From positions 1 to 64,000 of the forward strand of contig DASPGM010000011.1 in the NCBI GenBank assembly GCA_035620615.1: DNA of 64,000 nt, written 5' to 3'. Under the pieces are notes generated by a model. It worked only from the letters and a program-made list of their open reading frames with translations. It made no database searches and was not told where the DNA came from. Origin of the DNA: CSP1-1 sp035620615 (GTDB lineage: Archaea; Thermoproteota; Nitrososphaeria; Nitrososphaerales; Nitrosopumilaceae). The position numbers and the translations under genes were made by a program. Shown in pieces: positions 35,598 through 44,749 of this stretch (its first letter is position 1; every line of letters begins with the position of its first letter).

Positions 35598-36868
35598 TTC
35601 AATCTACTCCTTACTGCTTCGTAATGATTTGGAAGACCCTCTGAATCACATAAAACATTCATGTATTTTGAGATTTTTTGCAGCGCCTGTTTAGATGATT
35701 CAACCTCTGTTCCTAATTTAATAAAATCCAATACAGAAAGTGAGCCTCGGATTTTACCAAAACCATTTGTAGGAAGTATGTGATTTGAACCTAGTAAATA
35801 ATCACTTGCAGATGAGGGAGTATTTTCTCCAAGTAACACTAGGCCGGCAGCTGTAATTTTAGATGCAAGTGATTTTGGATTTTTGGTAATTATTTCAAGG
35901 TGTTCTGGTGCCAGTTTATTTGCTAATTGAATTATTTTATTTTCAGAATCACAAATTGCAATAAATCCATTTTGTTCTAAACTTTTTTTAACAATATCCT
36001 TTCTTTTTATATTTTTAATTTTTTGGTTAAGAGAATCTATAATTTTTTTTGCTACATTTTCTGAGGTTGTCAATACAAAGCAGAAAGTATCAATACTGTG
36101 TTCTGCTTGGGAGATTAGATCAGATGATATTAATTCAGGGTTTGCAGATGAATCTGCAATAATACCGAGTTCAGTTGGTCCTGCAACCATATCTATTCCC
36201 ACATCCTCACTTACCAATGATTTTGCAGTACTTACAAAAATATTACCTGGCCCCACTATTTTATCAACTGGTATTATTGAATCAGTACCATATGAAAGAG
36301 CAGCAATGGCTTGAGCACCTCCAATTTTGTAAATTTCATCTATTCCACAAATATCTGCAGTAACAAGTGTTAGAGGGTCAACATTTCCGTTTTTATTGGG
36401 TGGAGTGACAACAACAATTCTTTTTACTCCTGCAATTTTTGCAGGTACAGCTGACATTATCAAGGAACTTGGGTATCTAGCAGAACCTCCAGGTACGTAA
36501 CATCCGACACTAGAAAGTGGAATGAAAAGTTTCTTTAGAATTATCCCATCTGTTTTAATTACAAAATCCTTTAATTTGTTTTTAATTGTTAATTCTGTTT
36601 TTGTTAATCGTTTTTTTGCAATTTTAATAGCGCTTATTTGATCTTTATTTACTTGAGAGTACGCATTACTTATTTCCCGTTTGGATACTTTTAGAGTTCC
36701 TCTTATAATCCCGCCAAATTTTTTTTCATATTTTAGGACAGCAGAATCTCCATTTTTTTTTACGTCTAGGATTATAGATTTGGTTATTTTTTTGCTTTTT
36801 TTGGAAGGGTTTGTGATAACTAATTTTAAGAATTTATCTATGTTTCCAACAACTATGATTTTCATCAA
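35594..36868 (-). CDS. hisD: Histidinol dehydrogenase HisD
   Basis: Zinc- and NAD-dependent enzyme oxidising histidinol to histidine in two steps, 424 residues. Characteristic segments are GCYVPGGSARYPSSLIM, KIGGAQAIAALSYGTDSI, VDKIVGPGNIFVSTAK and the metal-binding SQAEHSIDT. The end GLPNHYEAVRSRL is typical. It overlaps hisG and hisC by four bases each, so translation is coupled. Confidence 0.96.
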   Translation of the reverse strand: MMKIIVVGNIDKFLKLVITNPSKKSKKITKSIILDVKKNGDSAVLKYEKKFGGIIRGTLKVSKREISNAYSQVNKDQISAIKIAKKRLTKTELTIKNKLKDFVIKTDGIILKKLFIPLSSVGCYVPGGSARYPSSLIMSAVPAKIAGVKRIVVVTPPNKNGNVDPLTLVTADICGIDEIYKIGGAQAIAALSYGTDSIIPVDKIVGPGNIFVSTAKSLVSEDVGIDMVAGPTELGIIADSSANPELISSDLISQAEHSIDTFCFVLTTSENVAKKIIDSLNQKIKNIKRKDIVKKSLEQNGFIAICDSENKIIQLANKLAPEHLEIITKNPKSLASKITAAGLVLLGENTPSSASDYLLGSNHILPTNGFGKIRGSLSVLDFIKLGTEVESSKQALQKISKYMNVLCDSEGLPNHYEAVRSRLK

Positions 36869-37842
36869 TTTTCCTCATCACGTTTTATCTCCTCTAGTTC
36901 TAATATCTGCCTTGTTTCGTGTACTACCAAGCCTTGAGCAATTTTTCTGAGTTTTGGAACAATTTTGTAAAAGTCAGATTTTGGGATTACAGTATTTACT
37001 CCATACCAGCCTTTCTCACTAAGAGGGCTCACAGTAGGTTTTTTGAGAGAGGGTACTTCTTTTAATAGCGTTTTAAGATTTTTTTCTTCAACGTTAAGAT
37101 AAATGTGGAGATATTTCCTTCCGGTAACTGCTCCTCTCATCAAAGTTACAATATCAAATATTTTTTCACGTTTAGATTTATCTTTCAACGAATTTTTATT
37201 TGCGACTAAGAAGGCATTTGACTCTAGAACTTTATCTACAATTTTTAATTGGTTTTGTTTTAGAGTTGTTCCTGTTTCTGTAACATCCATTATAGCATCA
37301 ACATCATCTGGAGGCTTTGCTTCTGTGGCACCAAATGATAAATGAATTTGGACGTTTTTGTTTGTTCCAAGTCGTATCCATGGGGTTACAATAAAGGGAT
37401 CTTTTGAGCCATAGATTTTCTTGTAGGATTTTGATTGCTTGATAAATTTTGACGCAGTGGTAAGGTATTCTGAAGATATCCTTAGGATTTTTTTCTGCTT
37501 TGCATAGTCAGCAATCATGGAATCAAGATTTTTGTATTTGTATTTAGAGGGAATTGCTATTACAAGCTTAATTTTTCCATATTCTAGATCTAAAATCGGT
37601 TCAACGCTTGCTTTTGTTTCTCCTATCCAATCTTGCCCGGTAATTCCAACATCATACATTCCTTCTGAAACTAAGTTAGGAATTTCTTGTGGTCTAAGCA
37701 TTTTTACAATTATTTGTGGATCATCAAGAAAAACCCGATATGTTCTACTGGCACGACTTACTTTGGTCCATGATTTTTCAAGAATTTTGAAGGTTGCTTC
37801 TTCAAGACTCCCTTTTGGAATGGCAAATTTTACTTTAGACAT
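36865..37842 (-). CDS. hisG: ATP phosphoribosyltransferase HisG (long form)
   Basis: First enzyme of histidine synthesis and the point of feedback control. The periplasmic-binding-like catalytic part includes IPKGSLEEATFKIL, VGITGQDWIGE and DAIMDVTETGTTLKQN. The final ~75 residues (SPLSEKGWYGVNTVIPKSD...) are the ACT-like regulatory domain that binds histidine, so no HisZ partner is needed. The operon's promoter is the minus-strand TATA-like TTATATACTTAAAA at about 37873-37860. Confidence 0.95.
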   Translation of the reverse strand: MSKVKFAIPKGSLEEATFKILEKSWTKVSRASRTYRVFLDDPQIIVKMLRPQEIPNLVSEGMYDVGITGQDWIGETKASVEPILDLEYGKIKLVIAIPSKYKYKNLDSMIADYAKQKKILRISSEYLTTASKFIKQSKSYKKIYGSKDPFIVTPWIRLGTNKNVQIHLSFGATEAKPPDDVDAIMDVTETGTTLKQNQLKIVDKVLESNAFLVANKNSLKDKSKREKIFDIVTLMRGAVTGRKYLHIYLNVEEKNLKTLLKEVPSLKKPTVSPLSEKGWYGVNTVIPKSDFYKIVPKLRKIAQGLVVHETRQILELEEIKRDEEN

Positions 37843-37880
37843 TTCTATTCCTGTAGCATTTTAAGTATATAATTTGGTGT

Positions 37881-39137
37881 TTAAGTTTGGTCAAGCAATT
37901 GCTTTGCTCTATTAAGTGAGATATTATTTTCTTGAACCATTTTTTGTACAATTTTATCTATCTGCTCAGGCTTGGCACCTGCTGCAGATGCAATATTTTT
38001 AGCATGAAGCCTCATGTGGCCTTTTTGTATTCCTTCGGTAGCAAGTGCCCTTAAGGCACTAAAGTTTTGAGCTAACCCAACTGAGGCCATAATACACGCA
38101 AGTTCTTTAGCAGAAGAAACTCCCAAGATTTTAGTGCAGATTTTTGCCATTGGGTGAACATTGATTATTCCACCAATAATTCCCACAGATAGAGGTAATT
38201 CAATTTTTCCAATTAGATTTCCATTTTGATCTTTTGACCAAGTAGTAAGAGAACCATATCGACCATTTTTTGAAGCAAAAGCATTTGCTGCAGCTTCAAT
38301 TGCTCTACTGTCTTGACCTGTTGCATTTGCAACAGCTATAATTCCATTCATTGTTCCTTTATTATGAGTTACAGCCCGATATTCATCATTAATTGCAAAT
38401 TGATAAGCCAAAATTATATTGTCAATTACATGTTCACCACCTACTGCTTGCTTATCAAAAATTGCAGTAGCCTTTACCATTCGTTTTGTAGAATAATTTG
38501 ATAGAATTCTAAGAACTACTCGCCCTCCAGTTAATTTTTCAATTTGTGGTGCAATCGCCTCACACATTGTATTTGTTATATTTGCACCCATTGCATCACC
38601 TACATTAATTAATAATTCAACGATTACCATTGACCCAACTTCGGTTTGTATTTCCCTACATGTGATCTCCTTTGCTCCTAAACCCATCTTTGAAAGAGTA
38701 TGACTCTTAGAATTTGCAAGTTCTAGAAGTTCTTGTGAAGATTCAACAATTTTTGGAATTGCAGACTTTGTATCCACATCTACTAGTTGAATTTGACCAA
38801 TGCTAATTGATTCATCTGCTTTTGATGTAAAACCGCCATGAATTTTTGCAATTTTTGCAGCCTTTGATGCAGCAGCAACCACTGATGATTCTTCAATCAC
38901 CATAGGTATAAGGCAGTCTTTTTTGTTTACTTGAAAATTTGTAGCTATACCAAGGGGTAATGAAAAAATTCCGATTGCGTTTTCTATCATGATATTGGCT
39001 TGTTCAAATGATAAGCCTCCGTTTGAATTTTTGATTATTTCAGTTTCGGTATCAGTTAATCCAGAAAATTTTTTAATTATCTCTAGTTTCTCTTTTCGGT
39101 TTTTTTCAAAAAATTTTGGTAATGAAGAATCTCCCAT
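37881..39137 (-). CDS. Hydroxymethylglutaryl-CoA reductase, class II type
   Basis: Makes mevalonate for isoprenoid membrane lipids. The 418-residue sequence follows the class II pattern: MIENAIGIFSLPLG, MVIEESSVVAAASKAAKIA (catalytic Glu), NVGDAMGANITNTM (nucleotide site), THNKGTMNGI (catalytic Lys), and GQDSRAIEAAANAFA. Most archaea have class I enzymes, so the class II form is notable although known in several lineages. It is followed directly by the sugar-dehydrogenase-like gene, and lies 38 bases ahead of hisG with a separate promoter. Confidence 0.88.
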   Translation of the reverse strand: MGDSSLPKFFEKNRKEKLEIIKKFSGLTDTETEIIKNSNGGLSFEQANIMIENAIGIFSLPLGIATNFQVNKKDCLIPMVIEESSVVAAASKAAKIAKIHGGFTSKADESISIGQIQLVDVDTKSAIPKIVESSQELLELANSKSHTLSKMGLGAKEITCREIQTEVGSMVIVELLINVGDAMGANITNTMCEAIAPQIEKLTGGRVVLRILSNYSTKRMVKATAIFDKQAVGGEHVIDNIILAYQFAINDEYRAVTHNKGTMNGIIAVANATGQDSRAIEAAANAFASKNGRYGSLTTWSKDQNGNLIGKIELPLSVGIIGGIINVHPMAKICTKILGVSSAKELACIMASVGLAQNFSALRALATEGIQKGHMRLHAKNIASAAGAKPEQIDKIVQKMVQENNISLNRAKQLLDQT

Positions 39138-39138
39138 T

Positions 39139-40254
39139 TTATTTCAGAATCCTTACTAATTTATCATCCAAGCTATCTGGAAATGCTTTGCCATCAGTAT
39201 TAGATGTTATAAGGTAAAGATAGCCTTCAGGCCCTTCAGAAACATCCCTAATCCTCCCTAAACCACTCAAAATGCTTTTTTGGTATTCAACTCCTTCAGG
39301 AGTTATTTTTATTCTATCTAATTTTTCAGGTTTCATCGAAGCCATAATCATATCATTCTTGAATTCTAATCTATCACCTGAATAAAATACAATTCCTCCC
39401 GGCTCAATTTCTGGATCATAGCATATAATTGAATTTACAGAATCTCCATTACCTGAACATTGCTTCTCAGGCCAACCATAATTTTTACCTGGAATTATCA
39501 AATTGATTTCGTCATTTTTTGAGGGTCCCAATTCGGTGACATATAGTCGGCCGAATTGATCCCATGCCATGCCTTTGGGATTACTATGTCCATATGAATA
39601 AACCTGTGAATTTGAAAATGGATTATCAGTTGGAGTAGAGCCATCGTCGTTTAATCTTAAAATTTTTCCTGCTAATGAATTTAGGTCTTGAGCATTATGG
39701 GAGGAATCAGGACCTGCACCAGTTGCTACATATAGTTTATTGTCAGGACCAAATTTTATTACTCCTCCATTACTAAATCTGGATCCTGGAATTTTTTCTA
39801 AAATTGGAATTACGTCTTTTAATTTATTTTCAGATTCGGTAATTTTTAGAATTTTATTCCATAAATTTCCATCTTCTTCATAAGTTAAATAAACATAAAG
39901 AAAATGATTAATTGTAAAGTTAGGATGTAAAGCTATTCCAAGTAATCCTCCATCAAAGGTATTAGCAGGCCTAAGAGTAGCAAGTGGTTCTTCAAGCATG
40001 ATATCTGATTTTATTACTCTAATTTTGCCAGATCTCTCAGTTATGAAAATTTTTTCATCGGAAATTGCTAATGCCCATGGTTTTTCTAGATTTGTAGTGA
40101 TAATTTGTATAGTTTCATTTCCTGATTCTTGAAAATTTGGAGGTGGAATTGGAGGTGGTCCTGATGGTGAAGAAAGAATTATTATTGATGCAATAATTGC
40201 TGCAATAATTCCACCAATTCGAATTTTTTTATCCACACTAAAAAAACTTTTCAA
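39139..40254 (-). CDS. Secreted PQQ-type glucose/sorbosone dehydrogenase-like protein
   Basis: A 371-residue protein with an N-terminal membrane helix or signal (about 12-30, IAAIIASIIILSS) followed by a Pro-rich linker and a six-bladed beta-propeller of the glucose/sorbosone dehydrogenase family. Family segments are LEKPWALAISDEKIFITER, GGLLGIALHPNF, NGGVIKFGPDNKLYVATG, GHSNPKGMAWD and PGKNYGWPE. It would oxidise sugars or related alcohols outside the cell, possibly with PQQ; no PQQ synthesis genes are in the window, so cofactor use is uncertain. It starts two bases after the HMG-CoA reductase stop... reading order on the minus strand places it downstream of that gene. Confidence 0.82.
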   Translation of the reverse strand: MKSFFSVDKKIRIGGIIAAIIASIIILSSPSGPPPIPPPNFQESGNETIQIITTNLEKPWALAISDEKIFITERSGKIRVIKSDIMLEEPLATLRPANTFDGGLLGIALHPNFTINHFLYVYLTYEEDGNLWNKILKITESENKLKDVIPILEKIPGSRFSNGGVIKFGPDNKLYVATGAGPDSSHNAQDLNSLAGKILRLNDDGSTPTDNPFSNSQVYSYGHSNPKGMAWDQFGRLYVTELGPSKNDEINLIIPGKNYGWPEKQCSGNGDSVNSIICYDPEIEPGGIVFYSGDRLEFKNDMIMASMKPEKLDRIKITPEGVEYQKSILSGLGRIRDVSEGPEGYLYLITSNTDGKAFPDSLDDKLVRILK

Positions 40255-40319
40255 ATCCTATTAATCATTTCCAAATTTTTGATAAAGCGTATATATCACC
40301 CTGAAATCACTTTTGATTT

Positions 40320-40425
40320 AGCGGGGTGGGGAAGTCAGACTACAAAGGGCCAAGTCATCCCGGCGGGCTCATAATCATAATGATGAGAAACCCGCAAATC
40401 AGTAGTTCAAATCTACTCCCCGCTA
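40320..40425 (+). tRNA. Initiator tRNA-Met (CAU) with two apparent introns
   Basis: Acceptor AGCGGGG (40320-40326) pairs with CCCCGCU (40418-40424), A73 at 40425. The A1-U72 pair and GCGGG/CCCGC anticodon stem mark the initiator. Anticodon CAU is at 40370-40372. After A37 (40373) a 16-base insert at 40374-40389 can form a bulge-helix-bulge (CUCA with UGAG) and is a canonical 37/38 intron. The D-loop is about 25 bases long instead of about 10; removing roughly 40339-40353 restores the usual loop with GG, so a second, non-canonical intron is likely. TATA box GTATATATC lies at about 40289-40297. Confidence 0.9.
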
Positions 40426-40432
40426 GTTAGTT

Positions 40433-41755
40433 TCAGAATTGATAATACCACTGAATAGTAGAATCAAATTTTTCTTCTTTGTTGAATCTTCCTATTCTTT
40501 GTTCAGGCCTAGTCAAATGTCGATATGCTGAAACATCAGGAAGATACAATTTTTGAATTAATTTACGAGGGATTTCTTTAATAATTTTGTATTGGATTTT
40601 TTTTCGACATTTGACACATTGAAAACCCTGGTTTTTACCCTTTGATTTCATTCTCTTATTACATTTTTTACAAAATGGGTTTTCTTTAATTAGTTCCTTT
40701 TCAAGTTTGAGTATTTCAATGAATTCAACATTTAAAATTCTAGAATGGTTCTTTGTTGCTTTTCTAATTCCTCCCCCAATACGTATAAGATCTCCTGGAA
40801 TTAGCTTTTGAGCAATTGAAGTAATTTTTGTAGGTTCATAAACTGCACAGGGTAATTCTTTTCCTTGTTTGGTGATTGAAAAAATAACATGGCCTCCTCG
40901 TTTCATTTCTGGTTTTTGTGAGACTAGGCCAGTAATAGTTCCTGAAGTATAAGGTTGAAATTCAAAAATATCAATTTCATTTTTTAAATGATCACCTGTT
41001 CCTTGATTTGTTTTAAAAGCCATATAGCCATCTAACTTTTCATTTGTTCTAATCATTTTTGAGGCATCTAGTACTGATTCAATATTTTCCCCCCTTAATC
41101 CAAAAAATACAGGATCTGGACCACGTGGAGTAATTAAAACTCTTTTCTTGTTATGATCAAAACTGCTAAAAGTTAATGGATATGTATTGGTCTGCATTTG
41201 TTTAACGCTTTCTTTATCAATTTTTCGTTTTGTTCCAATGAATGATTTTTGTCTATAGCTTAATACTTCATATGTATGATCTTCAAATTTGTAACCAATT
41301 GCACCGATTGCACCAATAAGTCCTTGTCCATTTCCAATGAATAATGAGTCCAGATTATTTTTACGAATAAAATATTTTGCTTGATTACGGTTAATTAATT
41401 TCCATAAGGCAAGTTTGCTAAATTCTAAAAAATTATCAGGTATAATATTATTTTCATAAAATACAAGTCCTGGATTAGCTCCTCCTTTAGTATCAGAATA
41501 TTTTGTAACCATCTGCTTTACATTTCTTTTAATTTTTTTTGGATTACTTGTCTTAATGGATAACGCAACTGCCCCGTTTCCTCTAGTTTTCCAAGGTATA
41601 TTTGGGTTAAATCTGATAAGAGAGGGATAATCTAAAAATTCTACAGATTCTTTTTTAAGATAATTAACAATTTTGTATGCAAGATAAGTAGTACACATTT
41701 CCTTTGGTGAATCTGTATCATCAAATCCCATATGAAGAATGAATTGTTTTTTCAT
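40433..41755 (-). CDS. tiaS: tRNA(Ile2) agmatinylcytidine synthetase TiaS
   Basis: Attaches agmatine to C34 of tRNA-Ile(CAU) so that it reads AUA instead of AUG. The 440 residues begin with HMGFDDTDSPKEMCTTYLA, the family ATP/phosphate motif, followed by RFNPNIPWKTRGNGAVAL, an OB-fold nucleic-acid domain (TGTITGLVSQKPEM) and a C-terminal zinc ribbon (CKKCNKRM...CVKCRKK). The length is normal. It converges on the initiator tRNA-Met, leaving seven bases between them. Confidence 0.94.
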   Translation of the reverse strand: MKKQFILHMGFDDTDSPKEMCTTYLAYKIVNYLKKESVEFLDYPSLIRFNPNIPWKTRGNGAVALSIKTSNPKKIKRNVKQMVTKYSDTKGGANPGLVFYENNIIPDNFLEFSKLALWKLINRNQAKYFIRKNNLDSLFIGNGQGLIGAIGAIGYKFEDHTYEVLSYRQKSFIGTKRKIDKESVKQMQTNTYPLTFSSFDHNKKRVLITPRGPDPVFFGLRGENIESVLDASKMIRTNEKLDGYMAFKTNQGTGDHLKNEIDIFEFQPYTSGTITGLVSQKPEMKRGGHVIFSITKQGKELPCAVYEPTKITSIAQKLIPGDLIRIGGGIRKATKNHSRILNVEFIEILKLEKELIKENPFCKKCNKRMKSKGKNQGFQCVKCRKKIQYKIIKEIPRKLIQKLYLPDVSAYRHLTRPEQRIGRFNKEEKFDSTIQWYYQF

Positions 41756-41842
41756 CTAATATTCAATGTTTAATTTACTTACTTTTTTTAGTTATCCCTT
41801 ATTCAATGGGCATAGTTTAAATTAAAATCAACACTGGTGTGA

Positions 41843-42847
41843 ATGTTACTCATGATAAAAATAGATGAAGAATCAATATTCAAAGAAATTAGGGATAGAA
41901 ACGCAGTTTCTGTAGCCCTTAATGCTCCAGATGGATTACTTCCTAAAGTTCAAGAAACTGCTTCAAAGATAATGAAACGATTTGGAATTCCTGCATATGT
42001 TCTTGCTGATACTACATGGGGTTCTTGTGATTTAAATTCTAACGGTGCTAAAGTTCTGGGTGCTGATGTTTTGTTTAATATTGGACACACCATTAGTTTA
42101 GATTCAATTGAAAAAAATGTAGTAATCATTAATGCATTTGATGATATATCATTTGAAAAAATTGCAGAAAAATGTGTAAATGTGTTAAAGGGAAAAACCA
42201 TTTCACTGATTACTGATAGCCAACACCTACACCAAATTGAATCAGTAAAAAAAATATTAGAAACAGGAGGCATTAAAGTTAAAATTGGAAAGGGTAAGGG
42301 CCAGCTTAACGATGGTCAGGTTTTTGGGTGTGAATTTTATCCTGCAACTGAAATCAAAGAGTTAGTTGATGCAAATGTGTTTTTAGGGCAAAGTAATTTC
42401 CATGCAGCGGGAATTGCCTTATCAACAAATAAACCAACATACATTCTTGATCCCTACTTTAATGAGATAAAAGAAATCACCGAATTTGCAAAAAAATTAC
42501 AAAGAAAAGCAACATTAGCAATTTACAAAGCAGCTGAGGCCAATAACTTTGGGATAATTGTAGGATTAAAAGAAGGTCAGTTATCAAAATTAACTGCATT
42601 AAAATTCAAAAGAGAGCTTGAAAAAGAGGGTAAAAATGTGCAGCTATTTGCATTAACAAATATTACAAATGAGAGATTACAAAATATTAAAGGAATTGAA
42701 GCTTTCATTCAAGTTGCCTGCCCCAGAATTTCTACCGATAATCAATTTGATAAACCACTTTTATCTACTCCACAAGCCACAGCACTGTTGAAAATTCTAC
42801 GAAAAGAGAATATTGATGACTACTTACAAATTCCCCATTGGCTATAA
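41843..42847 (+). CDS. dph2: Diphthamide synthase Dph2
   Basis: Atypical radical SAM enzyme that transfers 3-amino-3-carboxypropyl from SAM to the histidine of elongation factor 2. Three Cys, one per domain, hold the cluster: in TTWGSCDLN, in QVFGCEF and in IQVACPRISTD. The 334-residue three-domain length is normal for the archaeal homodimer. The ATG at 41843 or the in-frame ATG three codons later may be the start; a TATA-like AGTTTAAATTA near 41816 favours the region. Csl4 follows on the same strand. Confidence 0.94.
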   Translation: MLLMIKIDEESIFKEIRDRNAVSVALNAPDGLLPKVQETASKIMKRFGIPAYVLADTTWGSCDLNSNGAKVLGADVLFNIGHTISLDSIEKNVVIINAFDDISFEKIAEKCVNVLKGKTISLITDSQHLHQIESVKKILETGGIKVKIGKGKGQLNDGQVFGCEFYPATEIKELVDANVFLGQSNFHAAGIALSTNKPTYILDPYFNEIKEITEFAKKLQRKATLAIYKAAEANNFGIIVGLKEGQLSKLTALKFKRELEKEGKNVQLFALTNITNERLQNIKGIEAFIQVACPRISTDNQFDKPLLSTPQATALLKILRKENIDDYLQIPHWL

Positions 42848-42880
42848 ACAATTATAATCATCAATAAAAAAAACAGCCCA

Positions 42881-43432
42881 TTGTCTAATAATCAAGCAAT
42901 TCCCGGTGACAAAATTGCAATTATTGAGGAATATGAAGGGGGGTCAAATACTTACGAAGATGGACATAATGTTAGGGCTACAGTAATTGGCACTACTGAG
43001 ATGGACAAAATAAATCGAATCGCACAAGTACATAAGTTAAAGTTTTCAGGAATTCCAGAGGTTAATGATATTGTAGTTGGAACCGTTGCAGCGGTAATGT
43101 CATCTATGATAGCAGTCTCAATAAACTATGTCAATAATATTAGAACTAAATCTAATGTTGAATGTATTTGTCAGACTAGACATTTTCGTAAAAAAAATAT
43201 TGCATTGGTTAATGATGTAGTAGTTTTAAAAATTACAGCACATAAAAATGGAACTATTCATGCTACAATTAGTGAACCAGAATTGGGCGTTTTATATACA
43301 AAGTGTAAAAAGTGTGGAGGAAAAGTGATTCCTTTGAGAGACGCAATTAAATGTACAGAATGTAATTGGATTGATGAAAGAAAATTATCAAATAACTTTG
43401 GAAAGAATAATTTTGTAAAGTTAGGAGATTAA
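42881..43432 (+). CDS. csl4: Exosome subunit Csl4
   Basis: RNA-binding cap subunit of the archaeal exosome, 183 residues. It has an N-terminal domain, a central S1-type beta barrel (VNDIVVGTVAAVMSSMIAV) and a C-terminal zinc ribbon (CKKCGG...CTEC). It starts at TTG 42881 (SNNQAIPGDKIAIIEEYEGG follows), 33 bases after dph2. The next gene, prephenate dehydratase, begins two bases after its stop, so the three are probably transcribed together. Confidence 0.92.
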   Translation: MSNNQAIPGDKIAIIEEYEGGSNTYEDGHNVRATVIGTTEMDKINRIAQVHKLKFSGIPEVNDIVVGTVAAVMSSMIAVSINYVNNIRTKSNVECICQTRHFRKKNIALVNDVVVLKITAHKNGTIHATISEPELGVLYTKCKKCGGKVIPLRDAIKCTECNWIDERKLSNNFGKNNFVKLGD

Positions 43433-43434
43433 AA

Positions 43435-44250
43435 ATGATTCGTGTATCGTTCCAAGGTGAACGAGGTGCTTATAGTGAAGCAGCTGCAATATCATTTTTT
43501 GGTAATAAAATTGAAACTGTACCTTCACCTACTTTTCTTGAAGTAATACAAAACACTCAAAATGATAAGACAGAATATTCAATATTACCTATAGAAAATT
43601 CAATTGAAGGAAGTATAGGAGAAAGTAATGATCTTCTTAATTTAACAACTCTAAATGCAGTTGGAGAAATTTATCATAAGATCAAACATTGCCTAATTGG
43701 ATTTGATTCACTTGAAAAAATAGATACTGTTTATTCACACCCTCAAGCCTTGGGACAATGTAGAAATTTTATTCAGAAACATAATTTTAAGACAGTTCCC
43801 ACCTATGATACAGCAGGAAGTGTAAATATAATCAAAGAGTTAAAAAAGGAAAATATAGCATGCATAGCAAGCCGACAAGCATCAGAAATTTTTCAGGTTC
43901 CAGTAATTTTAGAAGGCATAGCAGACAATCCAAATAACACTACAAGATTTTTAATTCTTTCAAAAGATAAATCTAAAGAATCAAAAAAAGATAAAACTTC
44001 AATTATTTTTTCAATAAAACATGAGCCTGGGGCTTTACATCATATAATTGAAAAAATTGCAGAATATGGAATAAATCTAACTAAAATTGAATCAAGGCCA
44101 AAAAAAGATACATCGTGGGAATATAATTTCTATGTTGATTTTGAAGGAAATGTAAATAATCCTAGAGTAAAAGAAATGTTAAATAAAATAAAAGAAAAAA
44201 CACTATTTTTAAAAATTTTGGGTTCTTATCCTAGTGCAGATATAAATTAA
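43435..44250 (+). CDS. pheA: Prephenate dehydratase
   Basis: Converts prephenate to phenylpyruvate for phenylalanine. The catalytic domain opens VSFQGERGAYSEAAAISFF, includes YSILPIENSIEGSIGES, HPQALGQCRNF and the DNPNNTTRFLIL motif with catalytic Thr. Residues from about 185 form an ACT domain (FSIKHEPGALHHIIEKIAEY, then LTKIESRPKK) that binds phenylalanine for feedback control. Stand-alone, without chorismate mutase. It overlaps the convergent membrane-protein gene by four bases. Confidence 0.95.
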   Translation: MIRVSFQGERGAYSEAAAISFFGNKIETVPSPTFLEVIQNTQNDKTEYSILPIENSIEGSIGESNDLLNLTTLNAVGEIYHKIKHCLIGFDSLEKIDTVYSHPQALGQCRNFIQKHNFKTVPTYDTAGSVNIIKELKKENIACIASRQASEIFQVPVILEGIADNPNNTTRFLILSKDKSKESKKDKTSIIFSIKHEPGALHHIIEKIAEYGINLTKIESRPKKDTSWEYNFYVDFEGNVNNPRVKEMLNKIKEKTLFLKILGSYPSADIN

Positions 44251-44714
44251 AATCCACGGGGTTTTCTAATACTAAATCCTGCACTAAATCCAATTATGAT
44301 TACTCCAGCTGTTATAACAACAATATGATAAGTGATAAGCATGGGATCACTTAGAAATTGAAGAGTACCCGTGATATGTAATTCTGAATCACCAGTATTT
44401 TGGATTTGCACCCTACTAATTCCATCTACTAAATGAATCCATTCAAGGCTTACCACGTTTTTATGTTCTTTTTCAGGAATTTGTAATCCACCCCTAGGAG
44501 ATGCCAAGGTTAGATTAAATGAATCACCTGTAATGTTAAGAATTTGTTTTGAGTGAAGAGGGGCAGTAAATTGATACGAAGTTTTTTCGCCTAATCCAAA
44601 AGTTTCATCAATATTTTTTGTTTGAAGTCCAAGCGAAGTGACTAGAGAATATAATCCAATTGCAATTATAATTGAACCAACAACTATACCAATTGCAGTT
44701 CGCTTGTTTAACAT
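44247..44714 (-). CDS. Two-helix membrane protein with external beta domain (hypothetical)
   Basis: A 155-residue protein with a membrane helix near each end (about 7-29, IGIVVGSIIIAIGLYSLVTS, and about 125-148, IVVITAGVIIIGFSAGF). Between them is a roughly 90-residue beta-rich domain, probably outside, containing QFTAPLHSKQILNITGDSF and RVQIQNTGDSELHITGTL. The layout recalls emp24-like or Ig-like sensor domains, but no family is recognised. It ends at prephenate dehydratase and lies upstream of nothing in an operon. Confidence 0.7.
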   Translation of the reverse strand: MLNKRTAIGIVVGSIIIAIGLYSLVTSLGLQTKNIDETFGLGEKTSYQFTAPLHSKQILNITGDSFNLTLASPRGGLQIPEKEHKNVVSLEWIHLVDGISRVQIQNTGDSELHITGTLQFLSDPMLITYHIVVITAGVIIIGFSAGFSIRKPRGF

Positions 44715-44749
44715 AGAGAAGTATTTTTTTATGATAAATAAATAATTAC

